From an uncultured Lachnospiraceae bacterium (GTDB lineage Bacteria > Bacillota > Clostridia > Lachnospirales > Lachnospiraceae): a DNA stretch of 64,000 bases. The position numbers and the translations under genes were made by a program. This document shows positions 55,699 through 64,000 of the stretch, one piece after another. How positions within the stretch are numbered: the stretch's first letter is position 1; every line of letters begins with the position of its first letter. The notes below the pieces were generated by a model. That model was given only the letters and a program-made list of their open reading frames with translations, was not told where the DNA came from and made no database searches. The DNA is taken from positions 37,266 through 101,265 of the forward strand of contig CAMNSZ010000012.1 in assembly GCA_946557105.1 (NCBI GenBank), given 5' to 3'.

Positions 55699-56261
55699 GT
55701 AACGCCGTTATTTCGCATACATAAGCATTATAATTGTTTGACTGCGGCAACGGTGCATAAGAAAAAGATAAATTTCTTTTTTGTATACTCCAACAAAAAA
55801 TTGTATTCATGGGTCGCATAATTTCCTCCAAAGAATCTTTCTATCAATTTGATGGCTTTATCGTAACCATGAGTTAAAGATTCAAATTCATCACAATACT
55901 TTTCGCATATTTTACATTGCTTTTTAGAAAACTCATCCTACATTCTAACATTATATATAATGCAAACAAGTCCGTTACCATCAAGTATCCGTACACACTC
56001 ACGCTTAAATTCTGTAATATTAAACCAATGAAATGCTGACGCAGCTGTAATAAGCGAAACAGAATGTTGACATAGTCCTGTGTTTTCGGCACAAGCATTA
56101 ATCGAATGAAAATGTAAATAGTGGAACAGATTATCTTCTGCCTTTTTACGCATATCTCTATCAGGTTCCACCGCATATGTCTCATAGCTATATCTGACAA
56201 ATTCCTTTGTTAATAAACCTGTTCCCGAACGGATATCTGCAACGATACTATTTGTTTGCAA
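55643..56261 (-). pseudogene. Decayed class I SAM-dependent methyltransferase gene
   Basis: The first part (56261-55938) reads VADIRSGTGLLTKEFV, a SAM-binding motif I with glycine changed to arginine. AVEPDRDMRKKAE and SVSLITAASAFHWFN follow, as in small methyltransferases. The sequence continues in other frames with FFGGNYATHEYNFLLEY and NLSFSYAPLPQSNNYNAYV, the usual C-terminal part. At least two frameshifts and the missing N-terminus make it a pseudogene. Confidence 0.65.
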
Positions 56262-56634
56262 AAATCAGCTTGTTTGCCATATGACATCTCCGGCAATTCA
56301 AATTTGCCACTTTCTTTAACATATAGATTATAACACTCGGACGTAATTTTTCTATTATTACCGCACCTGCTGATATATCAGACAAGAGAACGAACACAAC
56401 GAGCGCTTTCCCGCATACATATTATGGTATTGTCGTATATTTGCTCATTTCGTTTTATATCTTCACAGAAAATCAGGGCACCATTCAGGCTCCAAAATAT
56501 GAAAAAACATTGCAATTTAAGTTACCACCATATACGAAAAGGTCGATTTGGGCAAATATTTTTAACCTTAATGCTTTTTGTCGATTCAAAGTGAAATATT
56601 ATTTCCATATATATTTTAAATCCGGTTAAAAGTA
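56262..56634. other. Gene-free A+T-rich stretch
   Basis: I see no gene on either strand. The minus-strand part nearest the methyltransferase remnant may hold its former N-terminal codons and a TATAAT-like box (near 56330), now without function. A plus-strand frame at 56441-56629 has no ribosome binding site and reads as noise. Confidence 0.4.
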
Positions 56635-56663
56635 TTGACATATCACAATGATTTGCATATAAT
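56635..56663 (+). promoter_or_regulatory. Consensus sigma-A promoter of the 35-codon gene
   Basis: TTGACA (56635-56640) and TATAAT (56658-56663) match the consensus at every base with the optimal 17-base spacer. Transcription would start near 56670, leaving a leader of about 95 bases before the small gene. Confidence 0.88.
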
Positions 56664-56765
56664 GTAAATATAAACATTATTTTTTAACTCTTATCGTTCT
56701 ATTTTAAAAAGCAAATTGATGCTGTATAAGTTAATCAGTTCATATGTTTATGAAAGGAGGACAAT

Positions 56766-56873
56766 ATGGGTAGATTATTAATTTTTGGAGGTATTGTTGC
56801 AGTTTTGCTTTATGTCGTTACTGGCGGTGTAAGTCCTGATGCAGACATGGAGATGTTGTGTGATCGTAATTAA
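56766..56873 (+). CDS. 35-residue hydrophobic peptide of unknown function
   Basis: The frame MGRLLIFGGIVAVLLYVVTG continues with GVSPDADMEMLCDRN and a TAA stop. AAAGGAGG lies five bases before the ATG, a perfect promoter lies 100 bases upstream and an intrinsic terminator follows 20 bases after the stop, so the unit is complete. Residues 3-19 would form one membrane helix or a secretion signal; the short tail is acidic with a single cysteine. It could be a small membrane protein, a type I toxin-like peptide or a signalling peptide precursor. I do not recognise a family. Confidence 0.75.
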   Translation: MGRLLIFGGIVAVLLYVVTGGVSPDADMEMLCDRN

Positions 56874-56890
56874 AAAGTGATAAGCGCAGA

Positions 56891-56925
56891 TAAGAGGCAT
56901 CCCCGGTGGTGTCTCTTATTTTGTT
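56891..56925 (+). terminator. Intrinsic terminator of the 35-codon gene
   Basis: TAAGAGGCATC pairs with GGTGTCTCTTA (two G-T pairs) around a 6-base loop, followed by TTTTGTTT. It lies about 18 bases after the stop codon. Confidence 0.82.
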
Positions 56926-57390
56926 TATGTTTTCTATAATGATAAAGATTATGTTATTTTACTAGATTTAGAATAGTCGCAATTTTCTTATACTTATTTT
57001 TACGTTTTTGTATATTCGTCACATTTGGCAATAAATATTATAGTAATAAAAATCTTTATGCCCAGTTATGAGACTAGTAGACGGCATAAAAGACCATATT
57101 ATAGGCTTAATAGCTGAAGTCAGTACACCTGTTAAAATAGAATCATTTCACGCATTAAAAATATTATTTCTTTTAAAATCATACGTATAGGATACTCTCC
57201 TTTCTTCACATTTTTTAATCGAACATATGTCTGATTATCTTTTTGATCACTGTATATTAGGCTCTTTTCTCGTTCTCTGTTACCACACCATTTCGGCATA
57301 AAAAAGCATGGATTTACATGGAAATACATTATTTGTCCAAAACCTCAAAACCCGCATAAAACCTAGTAAAATACAGCATTTTCTCATAAA
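56926..57390. other. Gene-free A+T-rich stretch before metA
   Basis: No convincing gene. A minus-strand frame at 57132-57329 (65 codons) includes a protein-like part (DNQTYVRLKNVKKGEYPIRM) that faintly recalls a glycosidase C-terminus, but it has no ribosome binding site and is more likely a remnant or chance. Confidence 0.35.
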
Positions 57391-57520
57391 TCATACGGTG
57401 TTACCTGATATTAATGTATATCAGGTAACCACTTTCTTACAGATCATACGGTGTTACCTGATATTAATGTATATCAGGTAACCACTTTCTTACAAATCAT
57501 ACGGTGTTACCTGATATACA
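57391..57520. repeat. Tandem 53-base repeat of the metA 3' end
   Basis: Units begin at 57391, 57444 and 57497; the first two are full 53-base copies and the third is the real metA end. Copies are nearly identical. Each full unit repeats the last metA codons (QVTPYDL and stop) and contains a 12-bp perfect stem (GTTACCTGATAT with ATATCAGGTAAC, loop TAATGT). The result is two strong hairpins after metA, arising by tandem duplication. Confidence 0.92.
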
Positions 57521-58395
57521 TAGTAATTGAGCCAGTTGCTGTATAGATTATTGCTGTGGGCGCGCCATTGCAGCAAGGGCCTCTCCTGAGGGTTGTTTCC
57601 GGGATAATAATTGTACGGCACCTGAATGGGAAGCCCTTTCTTTAAATCACGATGGTATTCATTATGTAAGGTGTATCTGTCGTATTCGGGATGCCCGCTT
57701 ACAAATATTTTCTTCCCCCCCTCGGCGATTGCAAGGTATACTCCCGCAGTCTCAGACTCCGCCAGAACGGTAAGCTCCCCGCAAGCATGGATTTCGTCTG
57801 CCGGAGTTTCCGTATGCCGGCTGTGGGGCGCCAGAAAAATATCGTCAAAGCCACGCACCAAGGGTATTTTTCGATTGGCGACCTTATGCTCGTAAATCCC
57901 GAACAGCTTCTGAGGAAGCTGCCTTTTGTTAATTTTGTAGTAGTAATAATAGCCCGCCTGCGCCGCCCAGCAAATATGCAGCGTGGAAGTAACATGCGTC
58001 TTAGCCCATTCAAAAATTTCACAGGTCTCCTGCCAATAGTCAACCTCCTCAAAAGAAATATCCTCCACCGGAGCCCCCGTGACAATCATACCGTCAAATT
58101 TACGGTCTCGGATTTCATCCAATGTAATGTAAAATTTATTTAAATGACTTGCTGAAGTATTCACAGACACATGGCTTTTTACATTCATAAAGGTAACGTC
58201 AACCTGTAGCGGCGTATTGGACAACGCGCGCAAAAGCTGCAGCTCCGTATCCTGCTTAATGGGCATATTATTCAAAATCAGCACCTGCAGAGGACGGATA
58301 TCCTGATGCAGCGCTCGGGATTCGTCCATCACAAATATATTTTCGTTCTCCAATATTTCCTTTGCAGGCAGTTCGCTTTGTGTCTTTATAGGCAT
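57490..58395 (-). CDS. metA: Homoserine O-acetyltransferase (MetA family)
   Basis: A 301-residue enzyme that acylates homoserine in methionine synthesis. The catalytic cysteine is C142 ([10 protein letters not shown]), with H235 and E237 in SGHPEYDRY, all at the family positions. Residue 111 is glutamate (GAPVEDISF). In characterised MetA proteins E111 goes with acetyl-CoA and G111 with succinyl-CoA, so acetyl-CoA is the likely donor. I see no SAM riboswitch in the 235 bases upstream. The 3' end is followed by tandem copies of its own last codons. Confidence 0.93.
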   Translation of the reverse strand: MPIKTQSELPAKEILENENIFVMDESRALHQDIRPLQVLILNNMPIKQDTELQLLRALSNTPLQVDVTFMNVKSHVSVNTSASHLNKFYITLDEIRDRKFDGMIVTGAPVEDISFEEVDYWQETCEIFEWAKTHVTSTLHICWAAQAGYYYYYKINKRQLPQKLFGIYEHKVANRKIPLVRGFDDIFLAPHSRHTETPADEIHACGELTVLAESETAGVYLAIAEGGKKIFVSGHPEYDRYTLHNEYHRDLKKGLPIQVPYNYYPGNNPQERPLLQWRAHSNNLYSNWLNYYVYQVTPYDL

Positions 58396-58631
58396 TTTAT
58401 ATTCCTCGTACTTTCCTTTTCAATACAGTAAACGCATTACGCGTTCGTTTTGCATTAACGACGTTACTTATGCTTATATCCGCTATTAATTCTTACATTT
58501 TACACCGTTCATCACTTAAGGGCAAGCCCCAATAGCTTTATCAGCCTAAATTTATTGATAAAAAGTATCTGGGTATAGTATTTCGACAAGTCGCCATACA
58601 AAGTATTCTTCGGATAGGCGTCACTCTTCCC

Positions 58632-60596
58632 TTATGCGCCAAAATATTTTGCGAGGAATTCCTCCTCTGACAAAATCGGTACATTCAATTCCTTTGCTTT
58701 CTTATTCTTAGAGGAGGAAGACGCAATATCATTATTAATCAGGCAGGTTGTTTTGCCGGTAACGCTTCCCGTAACCTTCCCTCCCTTAAGTTCAATAGCC
58801 TCCTTGAGCTCATTCCGGCTGGCATAATGCTTCAGACTTCCCGTGATGACAAAGGACATGCCGCCAAGCGTCTGACTGTCCATATCTACCTTGGGTTTTT
58901 CTATATGAAGCTCCTGCAAGAGCTTATCCAGCTTTTGCAGATTCTCCTGATCCTGCATATAATCCACAAAGGCAGAGGCTATTACCTCTCCCACCCCCTC
59001 AATGGCGCTCAGGGTCTCTACATCGGCATGACGCAGACTATTTAAATCATAATCAAAATATCGGCACAGCATTTTTGCATTTGCAACACCGATATTTGCT
59101 ATACCGAGAGCATAAATTACTCTGGGAAGCGTAGTATTGCGAGCCGCCTCTATACTGTCTGTCAGATTCTGATAGGACTTTTCTCCAAACCCTTCCATGG
59201 CAATAATCCTATTCCGGTAACGCGACAAATAAAATAAATCGGCATACTCATGAATAAATCCCTGCTCTATAAATTTTTCCAAGGTTGCTTCCGATAATCC
59301 GTCAATATTCATGGCGTCTCTGCTTACAAACAATGTGAATGCCTTTATCCTCTTTGCGGCGCATTTTTCATTCGTGCAATACAGAGACTGCACGTCTGCC
59401 GTCTGGCGGATTATAGTAGGTCCGCCGCATACCGGACACAGCTTGGGAATCTCCAACGTATCACTGCCCGTCAGGTTTTCCGCAATCTGAGGAATAATCA
59501 TATTTGCCTTATACACCGTTATATGGTCCCCTATACCGAGCTTCAACGCTTTGACAATACTAATATTATGCACGGAAGCGCGGCTCACCGTCGTTCCCTC
59601 CAGTTCAACCGGCTCAAAGATTGCCACCGGATTAATCAGACCTGTTCTGCTGGCGCTCCACTCCACTTCGGTAAGAACCGTCTCCTTAAGCTCATCCGCC
59701 CATTTAAACGCAATTGAATCTCTGGGGAATTTAGCGGTTCTTCCCAATGACTGGCCATATGCAATATCTTCATAAGTAAGAACCAAACCGTCGGAGGGAA
59801 TATCATAGCTCTCTATGCGATGTTCAAAATCAGCAATCGCATCTAAAATAGTATCTTCTTTAACAATCTTATAATCAACCACTTCAAAGCCCTGCTCCAT
59901 CAAAAATACAAATTGAGCCTCCTTTGAATTATGAAAATCGACGCCCTCTGCCTTCACCAATGCAAATGCAAAAAAACGTACGTTACGTTTTGCAGTCATT
60001 TCACTATTCAACTGACGCACCGAACCGCTGCACAAGTTTCTGGGATTCTTATATTTTGAAGCTTCATCTTCGATTTCCTTATTTATCGCCTCAAAATCCG
60101 AATAGCCGATAACAGCTTCGCCTCTAAGAATTAACTCCCCCTTATAGGCGATGTTCAACGGCAGATTTTTAAAGGTTTTGGCATTATTTGTTATGACCTC
60201 GCCAATTTCGCCGTTACCGCGCGTAACTGCTTTTTCAAGCTTTCCGTCGCGATAGGTGAGCACTATCGTCAAGCCGTCCAATTTCCAGCTCAAAATTGCA
60301 GGATTGCCCTGAAGCCACTGTTGCAGCTCTTCTCTGCTCTTCGTCTTACCAAGAGATAGCATAGGACTCTCATGGCGCTCCTTTGGGAGCTCCTCTACAG
60401 CCTCGTACCCCACGTTTATAGTGGGACTGTTGGACAAAATAACACCCGTTTCTTTTTCTAATTCAACCAATTCGTCATATAATCTGTCATATTCCAGATT
60501 GCTCATAATTTCTTTATCCTCGGCATAATAAGCCTTGGATGCTTCCAGCAATCTACCCACCAAATATTTGATTCTCTCTATCTTCGATAACTGCAT
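58632..60596 (-). CDS. ligA: NAD+-dependent DNA ligase
   Basis: A 654-residue ligase with all parts: domain Ia, adenylation domain with the nucleophilic lysine K105 in WKLDGLTIV, OB fold, zinc finger (CPVCGG, CTNEKC), helix-hairpin-helix repeats and a C-terminal BRCT domain (GGMSFVITGSLKHYASRNEL). It seals nicks in replication and repair. The motif reads KLDG where most LigA have KVDG/KIDG and the N-terminal SPT loop is SPTINVG, so it is a divergent member. It could be a second LigA copy; the rest of the genome would tell. Confidence 0.93.
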   Translation of the reverse strand: MQLSKIERIKYLVGRLLEASKAYYAEDKEIMSNLEYDRLYDELVELEKETGVILSNSPTINVGYEAVEELPKERHESPMLSLGKTKSREELQQWLQGNPAILSWKLDGLTIVLTYRDGKLEKAVTRGNGEIGEVITNNAKTFKNLPLNIAYKGELILRGEAVIGYSDFEAINKEIEDEASKYKNPRNLCSGSVRQLNSEMTAKRNVRFFAFALVKAEGVDFHNSKEAQFVFLMEQGFEVVDYKIVKEDTILDAIADFEHRIESYDIPSDGLVLTYEDIAYGQSLGRTAKFPRDSIAFKWADELKETVLTEVEWSASRTGLINPVAIFEPVELEGTTVSRASVHNISIVKALKLGIGDHITVYKANMIIPQIAENLTGSDTLEIPKLCPVCGGPTIIRQTADVQSLYCTNEKCAAKRIKAFTLFVSRDAMNIDGLSEATLEKFIEQGFIHEYADLFYLSRYRNRIIAMEGFGEKSYQNLTDSIEAARNTTLPRVIYALGIANIGVANAKMLCRYFDYDLNSLRHADVETLSAIEGVGEVIASAFVDYMQDQENLQKLDKLLQELHIEKPKVDMDSQTLGGMSFVITGSLKHYASRNELKEAIELKGGKVTGSVTGKTTCLINNDIASSSSKNKKAKELNVPILSEEEFLAKYFGA

Positions 60597-60616
60597 GTTA
60601 TATTCCTGCCCTATTC

Positions 60617-61342
60617 CTATTTGCTTTTATTTAACATTCCACACTGTCTGTAGAGGATTTTCATCTCATCTTCTTCCAGCTCCCGATATTTTCCGGGTTT
60701 TAAATCTCCCAATTTCACATTTATAACCCTTACTCTTTTCAGACTCTTGACATGGTATCCGAAGCTCTGGCACATTCTCCTTACCTGTCTGTTGACTCCT
60801 TGGGTCAAAATAATTCTGAATGTGTATTCGCCGATTTCCTCTATTTTACATTGTCTGGTTGTTATATCCAGTTCTTCCAAATATACTCCTGCGGACATTC
60901 CCGCCAAAAAATCAGGTGTTATCCTTCTGTCCACCTTGACAATATACTCCTTTTCATGGCAGTGTGCCCCGCGCATCATAGCATTTATCAAGTCTCCGTC
61001 ATTAGTAAGCAATAAGAGCCCTTCCGAATCCTTATCAAGCCTACCTGCATAGGTAACCCGCACGGGATATTGGATTACGTCCGTTATTTTTATATCCGCA
61101 TGCCTGTCCTTCTCTGTACAGGTTACCCCTACAGGCTTATAATATGCCAATACTACATTTTTCTTTGGACCCTGCAGCAGTTTTTTATTGACCCTAATTT
61201 CATCTGTTTTGCTCACAAGCAGTCCCATACCGGCAGGCTCGCCGTTCACCCATACCTTTCCCTGCTCAATTAATTTATCTGCTTCTCTGCGGGAACAAAC
61301 GCCGCACTGTGCCAGATACTTATTTATTCTAATCCCTTCCAT
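60617..61342 (-). CDS. RsuA/RluF-family rRNA pseudouridine synthase
   Basis: A 241-residue enzyme. An S4 RNA-binding domain (IRINKYLAQCGVCSRREADK) is followed by the catalytic domain with the active aspartate in GRLDKDSEGLLLLTNDG. The C-terminal NRQVRRMCQSFGYHVKSLKR is typical of RluF, which modifies U2604 of 23S rRNA in E. coli. RluF is the best guess; RluB or RsuA remain possible. It lies 20 bases upstream of ligA in the same direction. Confidence 0.9.
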   Translation of the reverse strand: MEGIRINKYLAQCGVCSRREADKLIEQGKVWVNGEPAGMGLLVSKTDEIRVNKKLLQGPKKNVVLAYYKPVGVTCTEKDRHADIKITDVIQYPVRVTYAGRLDKDSEGLLLLTNDGDLINAMMRGAHCHEKEYIVKVDRRITPDFLAGMSAGVYLEELDITTRQCKIEEIGEYTFRIILTQGVNRQVRRMCQSFGYHVKSLKRVRVINVKLGDLKPGKYRELEEDEMKILYRQCGMLNKSK

Positions 61343-61462
61343 TTAATTCACCATATCCGCGCCGCCCTCATTGTCAGTCGGTCAGCCGAGCCTTTCTAAT
61401 GAAACTGCTTTTTTGCTTCGTTTCTCCACCCTGTTTCCTATCCGTTAAATCCGTAATATCTA

Positions 61463-62143
61463 TCATTCTTTAAGGTATCTGTTCAGCTCTGTCAGTAAAC
61501 GCACTCTCGGCACACCGTTTGCTTCCGTCAGCCCTTTTTTGGCCATCAAATCGGCAAGCTCGTTATATTTTACATTGGTATGGGCCGCAACCTTGGTGAA
61601 GGTAATATTAATATTCCTTCCCCACTCCCGCATCGCTGCGGCATACTTTCCCGTCAACTCCGTCTTGGCACGCCATTCTCCCGTCACCCACTTCTCCAGA
61701 CCCTGATAATCATAGCATATTTCAATGGAAGAAAAGCCGTTGAACATAGCGGTTTTCACGGCGTACATGGCTCCCAGCATCTCTCCTGTGACATTTCTGT
61801 GCTGCAGGGACTGAGGATTATCTCCGTTGCCGCACTCCGTATAGACAGTATCTTTATCCAATATAAAAACACAGCCAAAGGCATACTTTTTTAAGCTGTC
61901 ATCATAGCTTCCATCCACATAAGCAAGAAGTCTCTCCGCCCCAGAGGCATGTGTCCTCTTCGATTGCATATTCCTGCTCCCTTCGCCGGTCAGCCCCAGA
62001 TAACGCTCCGCCTCAGCGCGTGTGGCAAAGCCTTTAAACTCCGCTCCCGGATACCCCTCCACCATGGTTCTGCATTCTTCCCATGTAGAGAACACCCCTA
62101 CACTTTTACCTTTTTTTACACCATAAAACTTTTTTGCCGCCAT
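61463..62143 (-). CDS. rnhA: Ribonuclease H1 with N-terminal hybrid-binding domain
   Basis: A 226-residue protein. Residues 1-50 form the RNA/DNA hybrid-binding domain seen in eukaryotic RNase H1 (KFYGVKKGKSVGVFSTWEEC), and residues about 68-215 the RNase H fold. The acidic site is visible as YVDGSYDD, VTGEMLGAMYA, CYDYQGLEKW and YNELADLMAK. It degrades the RNA strand of RNA:DNA hybrids. It is transcribed toward the pseudouridine synthase gene. Confidence 0.93.
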   Translation of the reverse strand: MAAKKFYGVKKGKSVGVFSTWEECRTMVEGYPGAEFKGFATRAEAERYLGLTGEGSRNMQSKRTHASGAERLLAYVDGSYDDSLKKYAFGCVFILDKDTVYTECGNGDNPQSLQHRNVTGEMLGAMYAVKTAMFNGFSSIEICYDYQGLEKWVTGEWRAKTELTGKYAAAMREWGRNINITFTKVAAHTNVKYNELADLMAKKGLTEANGVPRVRLLTELNRYLKE

Positions 62144-62280
62144 GACTTGACACTAAACCTCCATATCTGAGCGTTTCCGTATGCCTCCTCGCCGAAGCAT
62201 TATTTGTGAGGGCTTTGCATGCGAAATTTCAGATTTCCAGCTATAATTCCGATTTGAGATGTTTTGACACAAATTTACAG

Positions 62281-62312
62281 TTAAAAAATAAGCCCTGAAG
62301 CTTATTTTTTAA
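62281..62312. terminator. Bidirectional terminator
   Basis: TTAAAAAATAAGC pairs perfectly with GCTTATTTTTTAA around CCTGAA. It lies nine bases after the stop codon of the flavodoxin-like gene and ends that minus-strand transcript. Confidence 0.88.
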
Positions 62313-62321
62313 CCTATGACA

Positions 62322-62945
62322 CTATCTGATATAATTTGTAAATACTGCCGGTTCTCTCTCCGGAAAATAAATCCCTGCACTCCTGCCTGCTTCAATACAC
62401 TGCAAAAGCCATGCCATATTGTTACCGAGTGTACGCATGGTCTGCATTCCCTCCAAATCCTGACGAACCTCCTCAGGCGTATTTCCGTGAACCATATTCC
62501 AATATTGACTGGACACCACAGGCATACAGTTAATAGTGAAATATTTATTAATCTGGTCAAAGGTCGCACTTGCCCCTCCTCTTCTGCAGCTTACGACACA
62601 GGCGCCGGGTTTTCCTTGAAAAATACTGCTTTTTCCATAAAATACCCTATCCAAAAAGGAGGTCAACATTCCCGATGATGAAGCGTAATGTACCGGTGAA
62701 CCAAACACGAAGCCGTCTGCCTGTTTTGCCTTCTCCACAAATTCATTGACGCCGTCGCCCTCCCGAAAGCATTTACCGGTACTCTTGCAAGCCCCGCAGC
62801 CTATACAGCCGGCAATGGGATTCCCACCTATTTGTATTATCTCCGTCTCTACTTTGTTCTTTTTCAAAGCGCCCTCTACCTCCTGCAGCGCAGTAAAGGT
62901 ACAGCCCTTCGCGTGCCCGCTTCCGTTTAATAATAATACTTTCAT
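62322..62945 (-). CDS. Flavodoxin-like NAD(P)H-dependent FMN reductase/iron-sulfur flavoprotein
   Basis: A 207-residue flavodoxin-fold protein. The phosphate loop is LLLNGSGHAKGCTFTAL, the cysteine cluster CIGCGACKSTGKC near residue 48 is that of iron-sulfur flavoproteins, and FGSPVHYASSSGMLTSFLDR is the flavin-ring contact. It probably transfers electrons from NAD(P)H or ferredoxin. The ATG at 62945 has AAAGGA in front; a TTG at 62966 is the alternative. Confidence 0.88.
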   Translation of the reverse strand: MKVLLLNGSGHAKGCTFTALQEVEGALKKNKVETEIIQIGGNPIAGCIGCGACKSTGKCFREGDGVNEFVEKAKQADGFVFGSPVHYASSSGMLTSFLDRVFYGKSSIFQGKPGACVVSCRRGGASATFDQINKYFTINCMPVVSSQYWNMVHGNTPEEVRQDLEGMQTMRTLGNNMAWLLQCIEAGRSAGIYFPEREPAVFTNYIR

Positions 62946-63296
62946 ATATCCTTTTACCTCCTCCAAACGGCTCTGTTATAGATTATAACAATTTTTCATC
63001 GCTTATGCCATACCTATAAGTCAAAAACTAAAGAAACCTCATTTTTCCGCAAATTAAGGCATCTCTTATCTTGTACATTGGGCTCAAAGTCCTTTTTGCA
63101 CAAAATCTGAAATTTTGTAGACGGCGCCTATGTAATTCATGCTTTGGCATAGAGGTTCGGATTATTTTAACAGGCAGATTATTGCATTTATAATATTGAT
63201 ATTGTAATATAGAATCAAAATAAGAGGTTGACTAAAGCTTTTGACCTTATTGGGCCTTGGCCAATCGGATATTATGCAAAAAGGAGAGATGGTACT
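62946..63296. other. Divergent promoter region
   Basis: It separates the flavodoxin-like gene and the plus-strand DUF1266 gene. A TATAAT box for the minus strand is at 62982-62987 with no clear -35. Toward the DUF1266 gene the stretch near 63185-63210 is A+T-rich and could hold its -10. An inverted repeat ACAAAAT/ATTTTGT lies near 63100. No gene is visible. Confidence 0.45.
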
Positions 63297-63878
63297 ATGG
63301 GATTATTTGGTTTCGGAAAAAAAGAAGCGGTAAACGTAACCGCTCCCGAAAACGATGTGGAAAAATGGGTTATTGCTACCTACGCAATGTGGGCTTGTGC
63401 CGCAGAGGGAGACTGGCATTACATTGCAGGCTCCACCACAAAGAGCAAGCAGGAGGGCGCCTCCATGCGCGTTATGCTTCGCAGAGACTGGGAAGTAAGT
63501 AATAAGGCACAGCTTCTGGATCAGGTGAGCTTTTTGATTTCTCTTTACGAAGAAGGAACCGACTGTGAGCAGGAGGATATCGAAAAGGGAGCGTGGGATC
63601 TCTGCCGCGCCTGCCAAATTTTAGGAATGGGCTTTGTGGGCGGTTATATTGAACGTCAGGAAATGATGGCCGAATCTGTCAAAGTCGGACGTGTTATGCA
63701 GAAATACTACCATTCTTGGAACGAGCTATATGACAGCTACATAAAGGGCTATCGTGAGTGGCGCGCGGACGCCGGAGGAGACGCCCAGAAGGATATCGCG
63801 GACAGAGAAGCGCTTTGCAGCCGCCTTCTGAACATGTCAGACGGCCCTTGTACCGTAGTCTGGGATACAATCCTGTAG
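63297..63878 (+). CDS. DUF1266 domain protein
   Basis: A 193-residue soluble protein. The segment VEKWVIATYAMWACAAEGDW and the following GWDLCRA-type region (EKGAWDLCRACQILGMGFVG), plus a C-terminal YIKGYREWRAD, fit the DUF1266 family, whose function is unknown. AGGAGA lies about ten bases before the ATG at 63297. It stands alone, divergent from the flavodoxin-like gene. Confidence 0.8.
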   Translation: MGLFGFGKKEAVNVTAPENDVEKWVIATYAMWACAAEGDWHYIAGSTTKSKQEGASMRVMLRRDWEVSNKAQLLDQVSFLISLYEEGTDCEQEDIEKGAWDLCRACQILGMGFVGGYIERQEMMAESVKVGRVMQKYYHSWNELYDSYIKGYREWRADAGGDAQKDIADREALCSRLLNMSDGPCTVVWDTIL

Positions 63879-64000
63879 AAAATTAGAAAAAGCCTTGGAA
63901 AGCATTGATAATAAGCGTTCTTTTTTAATAGGTCAATTACGGTCCAAGGGAGTATCCCAAGGTTTGTGTAAACCTCCAAACTGATGTAAGATAGAATTAC

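Noticed and set aside
57132..57329. 65-codon minus-strand gene resembling a glycosidase C-terminus
   Set aside because: Similarity is faint, there is no ribosome binding site, and it lies in a stretch of decayed DNA.
58396..58631. SAM riboswitch or T-box before metA
   Set aside because: None of the conserved SAM-I core segments or T-box sequence (TGGNACC) is present.
58512..58634. In-frame open stretch of 39 codons after the ligA stop codon
   Set aside because: It reads smoothly as protein, which hinted at stop-codon read-through, but an open run of this length is expected by chance about one time in six and nothing supports read-through.

Overview
The window looks like a chromosomal segment of an anaerobic low-to-mid G+C Firmicute, most likely of the family Lachnospiraceae (class Clostridia). 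The reasons are the Rnf complex in the order C-D-G-E-A, a cmk-ispH-S1 gene string, a yqzL-like gene between era and recO, a fused 2-hydroxyacyl-CoA dehydratase activase, a biotin-dependent Na+ pump operon and strong AGGAGG ribosome binding sites. Most genes lie on the minus strand. I see no rRNA, tRNA, CRISPR array or intact insertion sequence.

Layout. 1-3.8 kb: energy-conserving Rnf ferredoxin:NAD+ oxidoreductase genes rnfC-D-G-E and the start of rnfA. 4.0-5.1 kb: a plus-strand RNase H-like nuclease. 5.2-11.7 kb: cheR, an S1-domain protein overlapping ispH, cmk, an FAD-dependent oxidoreductase, and RpiR and TetR regulators. 11.9-17.3 kb: a five-gene Na+-translocating decarboxylase operon that carries both a 12S-type (acyl-CoA) and a 5S-type (oxaloacetate/pyruvate) carboxyltransferase around one biotin carrier. 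17.5-23.6 kb: two D-Ala-D-Ala carboxypeptidases around scpA/scpB and a phosphoesterase, then a membrane protein and rpsU. 23.7-34.4 kb: a housekeeping block (alaS, glyQS, lipoprotein, recO, yqzL, era, DUF4349 lipoprotein, M16C peptidase). 34.7-36.8 kb: an uncharacterised gene, a sigma-like protein without region 4 and a rhomboid-fold membrane protein. 37.0-42.7 kb (plus strand): the 1411-residue activase, then a MerR-methyltransferase fusion behind a MerR-type promoter and a structured leader.

43.0-51.9 kb is a surface and signalling block. It holds a sugar isomerase-like gene, a GAF/HD-GYP protein, a CHASE2 class III nucleotide cyclase and a membrane-anchored FecR protein with Thr-Pro-Glu-Pro repeats. 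These four are co-transcribed by position. Next to them are a class B-like sortase with an odd acidic repeat N-terminus and a secreted protein with a VPKTG sorting signal. The arrangement suggests nucleotide second-messenger signalling linked to cell-surface proteins, which is an inference.

52.2-57.4 kb is an A+T-rich, decayed stretch with a frameshifted Cys-motif protein, fragments of a DinJ/RelB antitoxin, a Fic protein and a methyltransferase. Inside it are two units that look alive: a TetR/membrane-protein pair with a two-site operator, and a 35-codon peptide gene with a consensus promoter and its own terminator. From 57.4 kb normal gene content returns: metA with a tandemly repeated 3' end, ligA, a pseudouridine synthase, RNase H1, a flavodoxin-like reductase and a DUF1266 protein.
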